A stretch of 64,000 nucleotides of DNA from Micromonospora sp. C95 (GCF_018070465.1 NZ_JAGPXT010000016.1:1-64000), one strand, 5' to 3'; shown: positions 27,514-36,569, numbered from the stretch's first letter. Program-made: numbers and translations. Notes: generated from the sequence alone by a model not told the origin.

Positions 27514-28353
27514 TCAAGCCGGCAGGTCCGGCCGGTCCCGGTCGATGTCCGACGGATCGGGGGCGGTGCCCCGGGCGAGCAGGTGAGCGCTCGCCGCGAC
27601 CAGGGCGGGCTCGGTTCGGTAGACGCGGGCGAGCCGCAGCGCGGCGTCGAACACGGTCTGCGCCATCGGCCCGTGCGCGGCCGCCTCGGCGGCGGTCCAG
27701 GCTGGTCCCTCGACGCCGTCGACGGCCAGCTCGACCAGGCCGGCGGTCCGGCACTCGTCGAGCAGTTCCTCGACCCGGTGGAAGTAGGCGTGGGTGAAGC
27801 CGAGACGCGCGTCGTTGCGGCCGTCGGTGAGCAGCGCTGCGGCTTCCCTGACCATCGGTTCGTCGAGCCGACCGGTGGCGGCGAAGTCCAGCGGCCCGGC
27901 GAATCGTGAGATCGCGGCGGCGAGGACGCGACCACCGGGCCGGGTGACCCGGACCGCCTCCGCCAGGGCCCGGCACCGGTCGGCGCGCTCGGGCAGGTGG
28001 TAGAGCGGCCCGAGCAGCAGGGTGGCGTCGTAGCTGTCGTCGGGCTCGGGCAGCGCGCGGGCGTCGGCGACGTCCGCGTCGACGGTGGGGTGGCCGGCGC
28101 GGGCCTGGGCGACGTGCGCGGGCACCAGGTCGAGCAGGCGTACCCGGTAGCCGAGGGTGACGAGGTCGCGGGCGTACTCGCCGGGTCCTCCGCCGACGTC
28201 CAGGATCCGGGCGGGCGGTGCGGGCAGGTGCTCGCGCAGCAGTTCCACTGTGCGGGTCCGTTCCAGCCGGGCCTGTGGCCGGGCGGCGAGCCGCAGGTCC
28301 TCGCGGTACCGGTCGGTGTAGTACGTGACGATCTCGTCGGACTGGCGATCCAT
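27514..28353 (-). CDS. SAM-dependent class I methyltransferase
   Basis: 279 residues. ILDVGGGPGEYARDLVTLGYRVRLLDLVP is motif I and the following acidic strand, and LLLGPLYHLPERADR lies at the motif IV position (UbiE/type 11 arrangement). The substrate is unknown. ATG 28353 follows AACGAGGACC, a moderate ribosome site. It diverges from the Gfo/Idh operon across a 191-base gap with a LacI-like operator, and it ends upstream of the LacI regulator gene. Confidence 0.82.
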   Translation of the reverse strand: MDRQSDEIVTYYTDRYREDLRLAARPQARLERTRTVELLREHLPAPPARILDVGGGPGEYARDLVTLGYRVRLLDLVPAHVAQARAGHPTVDADVADARALPEPDDSYDATLLLGPLYHLPERADRCRALAEAVRVTRPGGRVLAAAISRFAGPLDFAATGRLDEPMVREAAALLTDGRNDARLGFTHAYFHRVEELLDECRTAGLVELAVDGVEGPAWTAAEAAAHGPMAQTVFDAALRLARVYRTEPALVAASAHLLARGTAPDPSDIDRDRPDLPA

Positions 28354-28494
28354 GCACTGATGGTCCTCGTTCCGGTGGCGGGGTGACGAGCGATTTGCTC
28401 CGGCCTCGGCGGCCCGGTGTCGGCCGCCGAGGCCGGAGACACCGCCGTTAGGTAAGCCCTTGCCTGGCTTCGGAGGTGCGGCCTAATCTGGGCG

Positions 28495-28508
28495 GGAAAG
28501 CGCTTACC
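28495..28508. promoter_or_regulatory. LacI-like operator before the Gfo/Idh-DUF993 operon
   Basis: GGAAAGCGCTTACC is a near-perfect CG-centred dyad (its complement is GGTAAGCGCTTTCC) 36 bases before the ATG at 28545. A weaker look-alike, GGTAAGCCCTTGCC, lies at 28451-28464. The sequence differs from the abfA dyad, so a different regulator may bind. Confidence 0.6.
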
Positions 28509-28544
28509 TCACCCGGTCCGAGCGCGTACGACGGAAGGACCCCC

Positions 28545-29696
28545 ATGACCCGCAGGTCGATCGGCATCATCGTGAACGGCGTCACCGGCCGGATGGGATA
28601 CCGGCAGCATCTGGTGCGCTCCCTGCTGGCCATCCGATCCGCCGGTGGGGTGCCGCTGGCCGACGGCACCACCGCCTGGCCGCATCTCGTCCTCGTCGGC
28701 CGCAGCGAGGCGAAGCTGCGCGAGATCGCCGAACGACACGGCCTGGCCGACTGGACCACCGACCTGACCGCCGCCCTGGCCCGCGACGACACCGAGGTCT
28801 ACTTCGACGCGCAGGTGACCCAGCAGCGGGAGAAGGCCATCCGGCAGGCCATCGACGCCGGCAAGCACATCTACACCGAGAAGCCCCTCGCCGAGGACAC
28901 CGCGGCCGCCCTGGACCTGGCGCGCGCCGCCCGGGCGGCCGGCGTACGCACCGGCGTGGTGCAGGACAAACTCTTCCTGCCGGGGCTGCGCAAGCTCAAG
29001 CGGCTGCTCGACGGCGGCTTCTTCGGCCGGGTGCTCTCGGTGCGCGGCGAGTTCGGCTACTGGGTCTTCGAGGGCGACTGGCAACCCGCCCAACGCCCCT
29101 CGTGGAACTACCGGTCCGCCGACGGCGGCGGCATCGTGGTGGACATGTTCCCGCACTGGCACTACGTCCTCGCGGAACTGTTCGGTGAGGTACGCGCGGT
29201 CTCCGCCACCATCGCCACCCACATCCCGCGTCGGGTCGACGAGGCCGGGCGGCCCTACGAGGCCACCGCCGACGACGCCGCCTACGGCGTCTTCGAGCTG
29301 GCCGGTGGCGTCATCGCCCAGCTCAACTCGTCCTGGTGCGTCCGGGTGCACCGCGACGAGCTTGTCGAGTTCCAGGTCGACGGCACCGAGGGCAGCGCGG
29401 TCGCCGGGCTGCGGCGCTGCCGGGTGCAACACCGGGCGGTCACCCCCAAGCCGGTGTGGAACCCGGACCTGCCCGCCACCGAGGACTTCCGTTCGCAGTG
29501 GACGGAGGTGCCGGACAACGAGGACTTCGACAACGGCTTCAAGGTGCAGTGGGAGGCGTTCCTGCGGCACGTGGCCACCGGCGAGCCGTTCCCGTGGGAC
29601 TTCCTGGCCGGTGCCCGTGGCGTGCAACTGGCCGAGTTGGGCCTGCTGTCGGCCCGCGAGGGACGCCGCGTCGAGGTGCCGGAGCTGACCCTGTGA
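28545..29696 (+). CDS. Gfo/Idh/MocA-family oxidoreductase
   Basis: 383 residues. Rossmann start GIIVNGVTGRMGYRQHL. The family's EKP motif is in IYTEKPLAED (about residues 110-119). The C-terminal half shows GGGIVVDMFPHWHYVL, where the His may help catalysis. It would oxidise or reduce a sugar or inositol with NAD(P). ATG is preceded by GGAAGGA. The next gene overlaps by GTGA. The substrate is not known; the three-gene set suggests a sugar acid or inositol-like catabolic route. Confidence 0.85.
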   Translation: MTRRSIGIIVNGVTGRMGYRQHLVRSLLAIRSAGGVPLADGTTAWPHLVLVGRSEAKLREIAERHGLADWTTDLTAALARDDTEVYFDAQVTQQREKAIRQAIDAGKHIYTEKPLAEDTAAALDLARAARAAGVRTGVVQDKLFLPGLRKLKRLLDGGFFGRVLSVRGEFGYWVFEGDWQPAQRPSWNYRSADGGGIVVDMFPHWHYVLAELFGEVRAVSATIATHIPRRVDEAGRPYEATADDAAYGVFELAGGVIAQLNSSWCVRVHRDELVEFQVDGTEGSAVAGLRRCRVQHRAVTPKPVWNPDLPATEDFRSQWTEVPDNEDFDNGFKVQWEAFLRHVATGEPFPWDFLAGARGVQLAELGLLSAREGRRVEVPELTL

Positions 29697-30847
29697 ACGG
29701 CACCGAGGTGGCCCTGCCCGGCGGCCGGCGGATCCGGCTGTCCGGCGGCACCGGGCATCCCCGTCCCGACGGTCCGCCGACCTGCCGCGTCGCGTACGCC
29801 GCCGCGCACGTGGTGGCCGACCCGGCCGGCGACAACACCCCGGGCGCCCCGGCGGTCCTGGACTGGGACCGTACCCTCGCCTTCCGCCGCCACCTGTGGT
29901 CCTACGGCCTGGGGGTGGCCGAGGCGATGGACACCGCGCAGCGCGGCATGGGTCTGGACTACCCGGCGACCCGGGAGCTGATTCGGCGCAGCGCGGCCGA
30001 GGCGCGGTCCGTCGGTGGCCGGATCGTCGCCGGGGCCGCCACGGACCAGTTGCCGCCTGGCCCGGCGACGCTCGCCGAGGTCACCGCCGCCTACCGGGAG
30101 CAGCTCGACGACGTGCGCGACGCGGGGGCGGTGCCGGTGCTGATGTGCAGTCGGCACCTGGCCGCCGCCGCCCGTGGCCCCGAGGACTACCTGCGGGTGT
30201 ACGACGAGCTGCTGCACGCCGCCGACGAGCCGGTGGTGCTGCACTGGCTCGGTCCGATGTTCGACCCGGCCCTGTCCGGCTACTGGGGCACCACCGACCT
30301 GGACCTGGCGGCCGACACCGTCGTCGAGCTGCTCAAGGCCCACGCCTGCCGGGTGGACGGCATCAAAGTGTCGCTGCTCGACGCCGGGCGCGAGGTGGCG
30401 TTGCGCCGCCGGCTGCCGGCGGGCGTACGCCTCTACACCGGCGACGACTTCCACTACCCGGAACTCATCCGGGGCGACGCGGCGGGCCACTCCGACGCGC
30501 TGCTCGGGGTCTTCGCCGCCATCGCACCCGCCGCGTCGGCCGCGCTCGCCGCCCTCGACCGGGGCGACCTCGGCCGGTACGACGAGATCTTCGCTCCGAC
30601 CGTGCCGCTGGCCCGGCACCTGTTCGCCGCGCCCACCTGGTACTACAAGACCGGCATCGTCTTCCTCGCCTGGCTGGCCGGGCACCAGGAGCACTTCACG
30701 ATGGTCGGCGGGTTGCAGTCCGGCCGTTCACCCGAGCACCTGGGCACCCTGCTCGCCCTCGCCGACGCCGCCGGCCTGCTGCCCGACGCCGAGTTGGCCG
30801 CCGCCCGGGCCCGGGCCTTCTTCACCGTGGCCGGGGTGACCCAGTGA
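29693..30847 (+). CDS. DUF993-family TIM-barrel protein
   Basis: 384 residues. The sequence has the feel of a dihydrodipicolinate synthase/aldolase-type barrel: VVLHWLGPMFDPALSGYWGT, the strand KVSLLDAG and YTGDDFHYPELI. I recognise it as DUF993 by overall pattern. Lys in GIKVSLL could be a Schiff-base Lys (inference). GTG overlaps the previous stop and its own stop overlaps the next start, so three proteins are made together. Function unknown; an aldolase step fits the neighbours. Confidence 0.75.
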   Translation: MNGTEVALPGGRRIRLSGGTGHPRPDGPPTCRVAYAAAHVVADPAGDNTPGAPAVLDWDRTLAFRRHLWSYGLGVAEAMDTAQRGMGLDYPATRELIRRSAAEARSVGGRIVAGAATDQLPPGPATLAEVTAAYREQLDDVRDAGAVPVLMCSRHLAAAARGPEDYLRVYDELLHAADEPVVLHWLGPMFDPALSGYWGTTDLDLAADTVVELLKAHACRVDGIKVSLLDAGREVALRRRLPAGVRLYTGDDFHYPELIRGDAAGHSDALLGVFAAIAPAASAALAALDRGDLGRYDEIFAPTVPLARHLFAAPTWYYKTGIVFLAWLAGHQEHFTMVGGLQSGRSPEHLGTLLALADAAGLLPDAELAAARARAFFTVAGVTQ

Positions 30848-31656
30848 GCCGGGCGGCGCTGCGGCGGTTCTCGTTCAACCAGGCCACCGCCCAGCACTGG
30901 CCGCTGCCCGACCTGGTCGCCGGCTGCGCCGCCGCCGGAGTGCCGGGCATCGGCCTGTGGCGGGAGCCGGTCGCCGAGTACGGGCTCGGCCGTACCGCGA
31001 AGCTGGTCCGCGACGCCGGGCTGACGGTCACCACCCTGTGCCGGGGTGGGTTCTTCACCGCCGACGACTGGCGGGAGCAGAACCTGAGGGCCATCGACGA
31101 GGCGGCCACGCTCGGCGCCCCGGTGCTGGTCCTGGTCTCCGGTGGCCTGCCCGCCGGCAGCCGGGACATCGACGGCGCCCGCGCCCGGGTGGCCGACGCG
31201 ATCGCCGAACTCGCCGCGCACGCCGACGCCGCCGGGGTGAGGCTGGCCATCGAACCGCTGCATCCGATGTTCGCCGCCGACCGGTGCGTCATCGCCACCC
31301 TCGGTCAGGCGCTGGACATCGCCGAGCGGTTCGACCCGGGCGTGGTCGGGGTGGTGGTGGACGCGTACCACGTGTGGTGGGACGACACCGTGCACGACCA
31401 GATCGCCCGCGCGGGGGAGTGGATCGCCGCCTTCCAGGTCTGCGACTGGGTCACCCCGCTGCCGGAGGGGGTGCTGCTCGGCCGGGCGCTGCCCGGCGAC
31501 GGCTGCATCGAGCTGCGCCGGCTGCGCGAGGCGGTCGACGCGGCCGGCTACACCGGCCCGATCGAGGTGGAGGTCTTCAACGCCGAGGTCTGGGCCCGTC
31601 CCGGCGAGCGGATCCTGGCCGCCGCCATCGACGGCTACCTGCGCGAGGTCGTGTGA
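30844..31656 (+). CDS. Sugar phosphate isomerase/epimerase (AP endonuclease 2-like TIM barrel)
   Basis: 270 residues of the xylose isomerase-like family. Metal-site features are E in LAIEPLHPMF, D and H in VVVDAYHVWWDD, and E in GPIEVEVFN. It would isomerise or epimerise a keto-sugar. It is third in the operon with the oxidoreductase and DUF993 genes. No transporter is encoded nearby. Confidence 0.82.
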   Translation: MSRAALRRFSFNQATAQHWPLPDLVAGCAAAGVPGIGLWREPVAEYGLGRTAKLVRDAGLTVTTLCRGGFFTADDWREQNLRAIDEAATLGAPVLVLVSGGLPAGSRDIDGARARVADAIAELAAHADAAGVRLAIEPLHPMFAADRCVIATLGQALDIAERFDPGVVGVVVDAYHVWWDDTVHDQIARAGEWIAAFQVCDWVTPLPEGVLLGRALPGDGCIELRRLREAVDAAGYTGPIEVEVFNAEVWARPGERILAAAIDGYLREVV

Positions 31657-31719
31657 CCTGCGGCGCGTCGACCGGCCACTGCCGGGCTGGATCGTCGACC
31701 GAGCCGGCTCGCGAGCGGA

Positions 31720-32649
31720 TCAGCTCGTCGCGGTGCGGGTGGCGAGCGCGTCGACCAGGCGCCGGGTCGAGCCGGCGAGGTTCCACCGCTCGGCCAGGTC
31801 GAGCAGCCGTTCCGGATCGGCCGGCGCCACCGGCAGCTCGGTGGCCAGCGGTGGCAGCGGCACGTCCAGGGCGACCCGGACCACCTTCGGCGCCACGGCC
31901 AGGTAGTCCCGGGCCGCGTCGAGCTTGGTGCGCAGCCCGGGTGCGAAGCCGGCGGCCGGGTCGTCCAGGGCGGCGAGGATGCCGGCGATGTCGCCGTACC
32001 TGTCGACCAGCCGGGCGGCGGTCTTCTCGCCGACGCCGGCCACCCCGGGCAGCCCGTCGGACGGGTCGCCGCGCAGCGCGGCGAACTCGGCGTAGCGGTC
32101 GGCCGGCACGCCGTAGCGGGCCCGCACCGCGGCGTCGTCGCAGTCCTCCAACTTGGCCACCCCCCGCCCGACGTAGAGCAGCCGAACGCCCCGGGCGTCG
32201 TCGATCAGCTGGAACAGGTCCCGGTCACCGGAGACCACCTCCACCGGGCCGGGCTGGGTGACCGAGAGGGTGCCCAGCACGTCGTCGGCCTCGTAGCCGG
32301 TCGCGCCGACCACGGTCACCCCCAGCGCTTCGAGCACCTCCAGGATCATCGGCACCTGCGGGGAGAGGGTGTCCGGCACCACCTCGCCGCCCTCCGGAGC
32401 CACCCGGTGCGCCTTGTAGGACGGCAGCAGCGCGACCCGCCAGTCCGGCCGCCAGTCGTGGTCCATCGCGCACACCATCCGCCCTGGCCGCCGGGTGCGC
32501 ACCAGCTGGGCGAGCATGTCGAGGAACCCGCGCACGGCGTTGACCGGCTGACCGTCGGCGGTCCTCGCGGCGGATTCGGGGATGCCGAAGTACGCCCGGA
32601 AGTAGAGACTGGGCGCGTCGATGAGCATGATCGGGGTCTGCGCTGTCAC
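31720..32649 (-). CDS. 5'-3' exonuclease (PIN/H3TH domain, Pol I N-terminal type)
   Basis: 309 residues, a stand-alone version of the Pol I flap nuclease domain. Acidic metal-binding motifs are MLIDAPSLYFRAYFG, TGYEADDVLG and VVSGDRDLFQLI. The helix-three-turn-helix DNA contact is PGVAGVGEKTAARLV. It removes RNA primers or flaps in replication and repair. GTG 32649 is preceded by CAGGCT at leaderless distance (weaker box). The open frame above 32649 is noise over the VOC gene. Confidence 0.9.
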   Translation of the reverse strand: MTAQTPIMLIDAPSLYFRAYFGIPESAARTADGQPVNAVRGFLDMLAQLVRTRRPGRMVCAMDHDWRPDWRVALLPSYKAHRVAPEGGEVVPDTLSPQVPMILEVLEALGVTVVGATGYEADDVLGTLSVTQPGPVEVVSGDRDLFQLIDDARGVRLLYVGRGVAKLEDCDDAAVRARYGVPADRYAEFAALRGDPSDGLPGVAGVGEKTAARLVDRYGDIAGILAALDDPAAGFAPGLRTKLDAARDYLAVAPKVVRVALDVPLPPLATELPVAPADPERLLDLAERWNLAGSTRRLVDALATRTATS

Positions 32650-32736
32650 GCCGACAGCCTGGCACACCGCACCGACGTTCACGGCGGACCGCAGGTCGGC
32701 GGTGCGTGCCGCCGGCGCGACGAGGGAGAGGGACCG

Positions 32737-33117
32737 ATGACCGTACCGACCCGGCTGACGCTGACCACGGTGAACCTCGACACGCCCGACCCGGCGGCCC
32801 TGGCCCGCTTCTACGCGCGCCTGCTCGGCTGGGACATCGCGGTCGAGGAGGCCGACGACGTGATCCTGCGTGCCGCCGACGGTGGGGTCGGGCTGTCCTT
32901 CCAGCGGGAACGCGCGTACGTGCGGCCGAGCTGGCCGGCGCAGCCCGGTCGGCAGCAGATGATAATGCACCTGGAGATCGGGGTGCAGGATCTGCCGGCC
33001 GCGCTGGAACACGCACTGGCCTGCGGGGCGACGCTTGCCGCTTTCCAGCCGCAGGAGGACGTCCGGGTCTGCCTGGACCCGGACGGCCACCCGTTCTGCC
33101 TCTGGCTGACGGACTGA
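32737..33117 (+). CDS. VOC/glyoxalase-like protein
   Basis: 126 residues. Two beta-alpha-beta-beta-beta units: LTTVNLDTPDPAALARFYARLLGW and MHLEIGVQDLPAALEHALACGA, ending in LDPDGHPFCLW. This is the common actinobacterial stand-alone VOC protein. Enzyme activity cannot be assigned. GAGGGAGAGG lies before the ATG. It is divergent from the exonuclease gene. Confidence 0.82.
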   Translation: MTVPTRLTLTTVNLDTPDPAALARFYARLLGWDIAVEEADDVILRAADGGVGLSFQRERAYVRPSWPAQPGRQQMIMHLEIGVQDLPAALEHALACGATLAAFQPQEDVRVCLDPDGHPFCLWLTD

Positions 33118-33129
33118 CCCGCCGTGCCG

Positions 33130-33357
33130 TCAGCTCGCGCCGGCCGTACCCCGCCTGCCGCGTCGCTTGACGGCGTACGGCAGCACGAACAGGTACAGGC
33201 CGGTGATCAGCAGTAGGGCCAGCGGCAGCAGCGGCACGTAGGAGATCCAGACGACCGGATCCTCCTGCGCGAGCGCGACGAAGGTGACGACGACGGTCAC
33301 CGTGAACGCGATCGCCAGCCACCGATGTGCCTGCCGGATCCAGTTGTTCCCACTCAT
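33130..33357 (-). CDS. Small two-helix membrane protein
   Basis: 75 residues with two hydrophobic helices (WLAIAFTVTVVVTFVALA and SYVPLLPLALLLITGLYLFV) and a basic tail RRGRRGTAG. The NWIRQAHRW start recalls small PepSY-type or heme-reduction membrane proteins, but I assign no function. I chose the second of two tandem ATG codons because GGGAGG is then six bases away. It converges on the VOC gene with 12 bases between stops. Confidence 0.65.
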   Translation of the reverse strand: MSGNNWIRQAHRWLAIAFTVTVVVTFVALAQEDPVVWISYVPLLPLALLLITGLYLFVLPYAVKRRGRRGTAGAS

Positions 33358-33520
33358 CATGAACCTCCCGGGTGGCTCTCCGCACCGGCCCGAGCGGCTG
33401 CCCGGCCGGGGATCTACCCTGGTCAAGCTAGTGACGTCCGGCTGGTCGGTGCTTCTCGATTCCTGACCGGTGCGTCGTGGTGGTCCGGCACCGTCAGCGC
33501 CGACCGGACCAAACGACCGT

Positions 33521-33526
33521 TAAGCT
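33521..33526 (+). promoter_or_regulatory. -10 box TAAGCT of a leaderless start
   Basis: TAAGCT, six bases (AGCGGT), then GTG 33533. No ribosome-binding site lies between. Confidence 0.55.
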
Positions 33527-33532
33527 AGCGGT

Positions 33533-34648
33533 GTGGGGTTCGAGGAGCTGTATCCGCCAGGGCGCCTGGCCGCCGCGCAGCGGGCCGTCGCTGCGGCCGG
33601 GTTGGACGCGCTGATGCTCAGCCCCGGCTCCGACCTGCGCTACCTGACCGGCTACGACGCGCACGCCGGTGAACGGCTGACCCTGCTGGTGCTGCCCGCC
33701 GAGGGCGAGCCGACGCTGATCGTGCCGACCCTGGAACGCCCGGCGGCCGAGGCGTCGCCGGCGCCGGCCACCGGGGTACGCATCGTCGACCACCCCGACG
33801 GCACGGACCCGTACCCACTGGTGACCGCCGCCCTGGGCGGGCCGGTCGGCGCGGTCGGGCTGGCCGACCGGATGTGGGCCGAGCAGGTGCTGGCACTGCG
33901 TGCGCTGCTGCCCGACACCCGGCAGCGGCTCGCCTCGACGGTCCTGCGGGAGCTGCGCGTCCACAAGTCGGCCGCGGAGATCGAGGCCCTGGCCGAGGCC
34001 GGCGCGGCCATCGACGCGGTGCACGCCCGGATGGGGCAGTGGCTACGGCCGGGGCGGACCGAGGCGGAGGTGGCCGCCGACATCGCCGCCGCGATCAGGG
34101 CCGCCGGCCACGTCACCGTCGACTTCGTCATCGTGGCCGCCGGCCCGAACGGCGCCAGCCCGCACCACGGCACCTCCGACCGGCCGATCGGCGCGGGTGA
34201 ACCGGTCGTGGTGGACATCGGCGGCACCATGCCCTCGGGCTACCGTTCCGACTGCACCCGCACCTATGCGGTCGGCGGCCCACCGCCGGCCGAGTTCGTC
34301 GACTACTACGCGGTGCTGCACGAGGCACAGCACGCCGCCGTCGCGGCGGTCCGGCCGGGAGTGCGTGCCGCAGCCGTCGACACCGCCGCCCGTGCGCCGA
34401 TCACCGCGGCCGGCTACGGCGACGCCTTCCTGCACCGCACCGGTCACGGCATCGGCCTGGACGGCCACGAGGAGCCGTACGTGGTGGCCGGCAACGACCG
34501 CGCGCTGGCCGCCGGGATGGCCTTCTCCGTCGAACCGGGCATCTACCTGGCCGGGCGACACGGCGCCCGGATCGAGGACATCGTCGTCTGCACCACGGAC
34601 GGCGTACGACGGCTCAACACCATCCCCACGGAGCTCATCGCGCTATGA
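33533..34648 (+). CDS. Aminopeptidase P/creatinase-like M24 metallopeptidase
   Basis: 371 residues. An N-terminal creatinase-like domain (LMLSPGSDLRYLTGYDAH) is followed by a pita-bread domain with all five metal ligands: the two Asp in VVDIGGTMPSGYRSDCTRTY, His in HRTGHGIGL, and Glu in SVEPGIYLAG and ARIEDIVV. It cleaves Xaa-Pro bonds in peptides, or a related amide. The start is leaderless-type. It overlaps the acyl-CoA dehydrogenase start by ATGA, so the two are co-translated, an unexplained pairing. Confidence 0.9.
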   Translation: MGFEELYPPGRLAAAQRAVAAAGLDALMLSPGSDLRYLTGYDAHAGERLTLLVLPAEGEPTLIVPTLERPAAEASPAPATGVRIVDHPDGTDPYPLVTAALGGPVGAVGLADRMWAEQVLALRALLPDTRQRLASTVLRELRVHKSAAEIEALAEAGAAIDAVHARMGQWLRPGRTEAEVAADIAAAIRAAGHVTVDFVIVAAGPNGASPHHGTSDRPIGAGEPVVVDIGGTMPSGYRSDCTRTYAVGGPPPAEFVDYYAVLHEAQHAAVAAVRPGVRAAAVDTAARAPITAAGYGDAFLHRTGHGIGLDGHEEPYVVAGNDRALAAGMAFSVEPGIYLAGRHGARIEDIVVCTTDGVRRLNTIPTELIAL

Positions 34649-35787
34649 CTGTCGACCGGATCCTGCCCACCGACGAGGCTCGCGACCTGCTGGAGTTGAC
34701 CACCGAGCTGGCCGACCGGGAACTCGCGCCGAAGGTCGTCGAGTACGAGCAGCGGGCCGAGTTCCCTCGGGAGGTGCTGCGCACGCTGGGCCGGGCGGGG
34801 CTGCTCGGCCTGCCGTACCCGGAGGAGTACGGCGGCGCCGCCCAGCCGTACGAGGTCTATCTTCAGGTGCTGGAGATCCTGGCCGGCCGCTGGCTCGCGG
34901 TCGCCGAGGCGGTGAGCGTGCACACCCTGTCCTGCTACCCGGTGGCCGCCTTCGGCAGCGAGGAACAGCGCAAGCTGCTGCCCGACATGATCGGCGGCGA
35001 GTTGCTCGGGGCGTACTGCCTGTCGGAGCCGCAGGGCGGTTCGGACGCCGCGGCGCTGACCACCCGGGCGGTGCGCGCCGGCGACGGCTATCTGGTCACC
35101 GGCACCAAGGCGTGGATCACCCACGCGCAGGTGGCCGACTTCTACAACATCTTCTGCCGCACCGGCGGCCCGGGCCCGAAGGGCATCTCCTGCCTGCTCG
35201 CCGACCGCGCCACGCCGGGTGTGCATCCGCAGGCCGCCGAGCGCACCATGGGGCTGCGCTCCTCTCCGGTGGCGCAGGTCGTCTTCGACGAGGCTCGGGT
35301 GCCGGCCGACCGGCTGATCGGCGGCGAGGGTGCCGGCTTCACCATCGCCATGGCGGCACTGGACTCCGGTCGGTTGGGCATCGCGGCCTGTGCGGTCGGG
35401 CTGGCCCAGGCGGCGCTGGACTACGCGGTGGACTACGCCCGGCAGCGTGAGCAGTTCGGCCGGTCGATCATCGACTTCCAGGGGCTCGGCTTCACCCTGG
35501 CCGACCTGGCCACCCAGATCTCCGCCGCGCGGGCGTTGACGCTGGCGGCGGCCCGGTTGCGCGATGCCGGTCGGCCGTACTCCATCGAGGCGGCCAAGGC
35601 GAAGCTGTTCGCCACCGACGTGGCGATGCGGGTGACCATCGAGGCGGTGCAGGTGCTCGGCGGTGCCGGTTACGTCGCCGACCACCCGGTCGAGCGGTAC
35701 CTGCGAGAGGCGAAGGTGCTGCAGATCGTGGAGGGAACCAACCAGATCCAACGGCTGGTGATCTCCCGGGCGCTGGCGAAGGGCTGA
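34645..35787 (+). CDS. Acyl-CoA dehydrogenase
   Basis: 380 residues. Family motifs are YCLSEPQGGSDAAAL (FAD/substrate loop), GLRSSPVAQVVFDEARVPADRLIG, QVLGGAGYVADHPVERYLREAK and IVEGTNQIQRLVISRAL with the catalytic Glu region. It oxidises an acyl-CoA to the enoyl-CoA and passes electrons to ETF. It is coupled to the peptidase gene and followed by an Lrp regulator, so branched-chain amino acid or peptide catabolism is possible (inference). Confidence 0.92.
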   Translation: MTVDRILPTDEARDLLELTTELADRELAPKVVEYEQRAEFPREVLRTLGRAGLLGLPYPEEYGGAAQPYEVYLQVLEILAGRWLAVAEAVSVHTLSCYPVAAFGSEEQRKLLPDMIGGELLGAYCLSEPQGGSDAAALTTRAVRAGDGYLVTGTKAWITHAQVADFYNIFCRTGGPGPKGISCLLADRATPGVHPQAAERTMGLRSSPVAQVVFDEARVPADRLIGGEGAGFTIAMAALDSGRLGIAACAVGLAQAALDYAVDYARQREQFGRSIIDFQGLGFTLADLATQISAARALTLAAARLRDAGRPYSIEAAKAKLFATDVAMRVTIEAVQVLGGAGYVADHPVERYLREAKVLQIVEGTNQIQRLVISRALAKG

Positions 35788-35837
35788 CCGTAGCGACGGC
35801 GAGTGGTTTGTCAGTCGCGTCGACCCGTCGTACCCGG

Positions 35838-35843
35838 TAGGTT
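35838..35843 (+). promoter_or_regulatory. -10 box TAGGTT of a leaderless start
   Basis: TAGGTT, seven bases (GCACGCC), then GTG 35851. Confidence 0.5.
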
Positions 35844-35850
35844 GCACGCC

Positions 35851-36321
35851 GTGGAGGAGATCGACCGCGCCATCGTGGTGGCGCTGACCGCGGACGGCCG
35901 ACTGTCGTACACGGATCTGGCGGAGAAGGTCGGCCTGTCGGTCTCCGCGGTGCACCAGCGGGTCCGTCGGTTGGAGCAGCGCGGGGTGATCAAGGGTTAC
36001 GCCGCGCGGGTCTCGTTCGAGGCGCTGGACCTGCCCCTGACGGCGTTCGTGGCGATCCGGCCGTTCGATCCGTCGCAGCCGGACGACGCGCCGGAACGGC
36101 TGGCGCACTTGCCGGAGATCGACTCCTGCTACTCGGTGGCGGGGGAGGACTTCTACCTGCTGCTGGTCCGGGTGGCCAGCCCGGTCGACCTGGAACGGGT
36201 GCTCCAGCAGATCAGGACGTCGGCGAACGTCACCACCCGCACGACGGTGGTGCTGTCCACCCCGTACGAGCATCGGCCACCCAAGGTCGTCGGCCACCCG
36301 GCGAACCACCACCGCCCCTGA
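35851..36321 (+). CDS. Lrp/AsnC-family transcription regulator
   Basis: 156 residues. The N-terminal winged HTH is IVVALTADGRLSYTDLAEKVGLSVSAVHQRVRRLEQRGVIKGY. A C-terminal RAM domain follows for amino acid sensing and oligomerisation. GTG 35851 starts right at the HTH and has a leaderless promoter. It is downstream of the acyl-CoA dehydrogenase. An Lrp-like dyad lies 6.5 kb away at 42416 before the lysine genes; whether this protein binds it is open. Confidence 0.9.
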   Translation: MEEIDRAIVVALTADGRLSYTDLAEKVGLSVSAVHQRVRRLEQRGVIKGYAARVSFEALDLPLTAFVAIRPFDPSQPDDAPERLAHLPEIDSCYSVAGEDFYLLLVRVASPVDLERVLQQIRTSANVTTRTTVVLSTPYEHRPPKVVGHPANHHRP

Positions 36322-36512
36322 GACGTGTCGCCCGAGGTGGCGAACCGGCAGGCGGGCTGACCCGGGACACCCCGTGCTGCCGCCGCACCGGAGACGCGGC
36401 TAGGATCCATCCCTGATTCAGCGGAAAGTGAGACCCGGATCATGACCGGACGCCGGGCCGATTCGTGCCGCCCCGTCCCGGTCACGTCGCGTGTCTCGAA
36501 GGGGAGGATGAG

Positions 36513-36569
36513 GTGAACCGATCGATGCGATCGCGCTCCAGCCAGGCGGCGTCCGGGGTACGCCCATGA
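36513..36569 (+). CDS. Possible 18-residue upstream ORF
   Basis: GGGGAGG at 36501-36507 is followed after five bases by GTG 36513, and the frame (VNRSMRSRSSQAASGVRP) ends with TGA overlapping the ATG of the next gene (ATGA). The main gene itself has no good ribosome site, so translation may be passed on from this short frame. Its Arg/Ser-rich peptide has no known family. It could be chance. Confidence 0.35.
   Translation: MNRSMRSRSSQAASGVRP

Noticed and set aside
28451-28464. GGTAAGCCCTTGCC as a second LacI operator
   Set aside because: Only about ten of fourteen positions agree with the better site; kept as a look-alike only.
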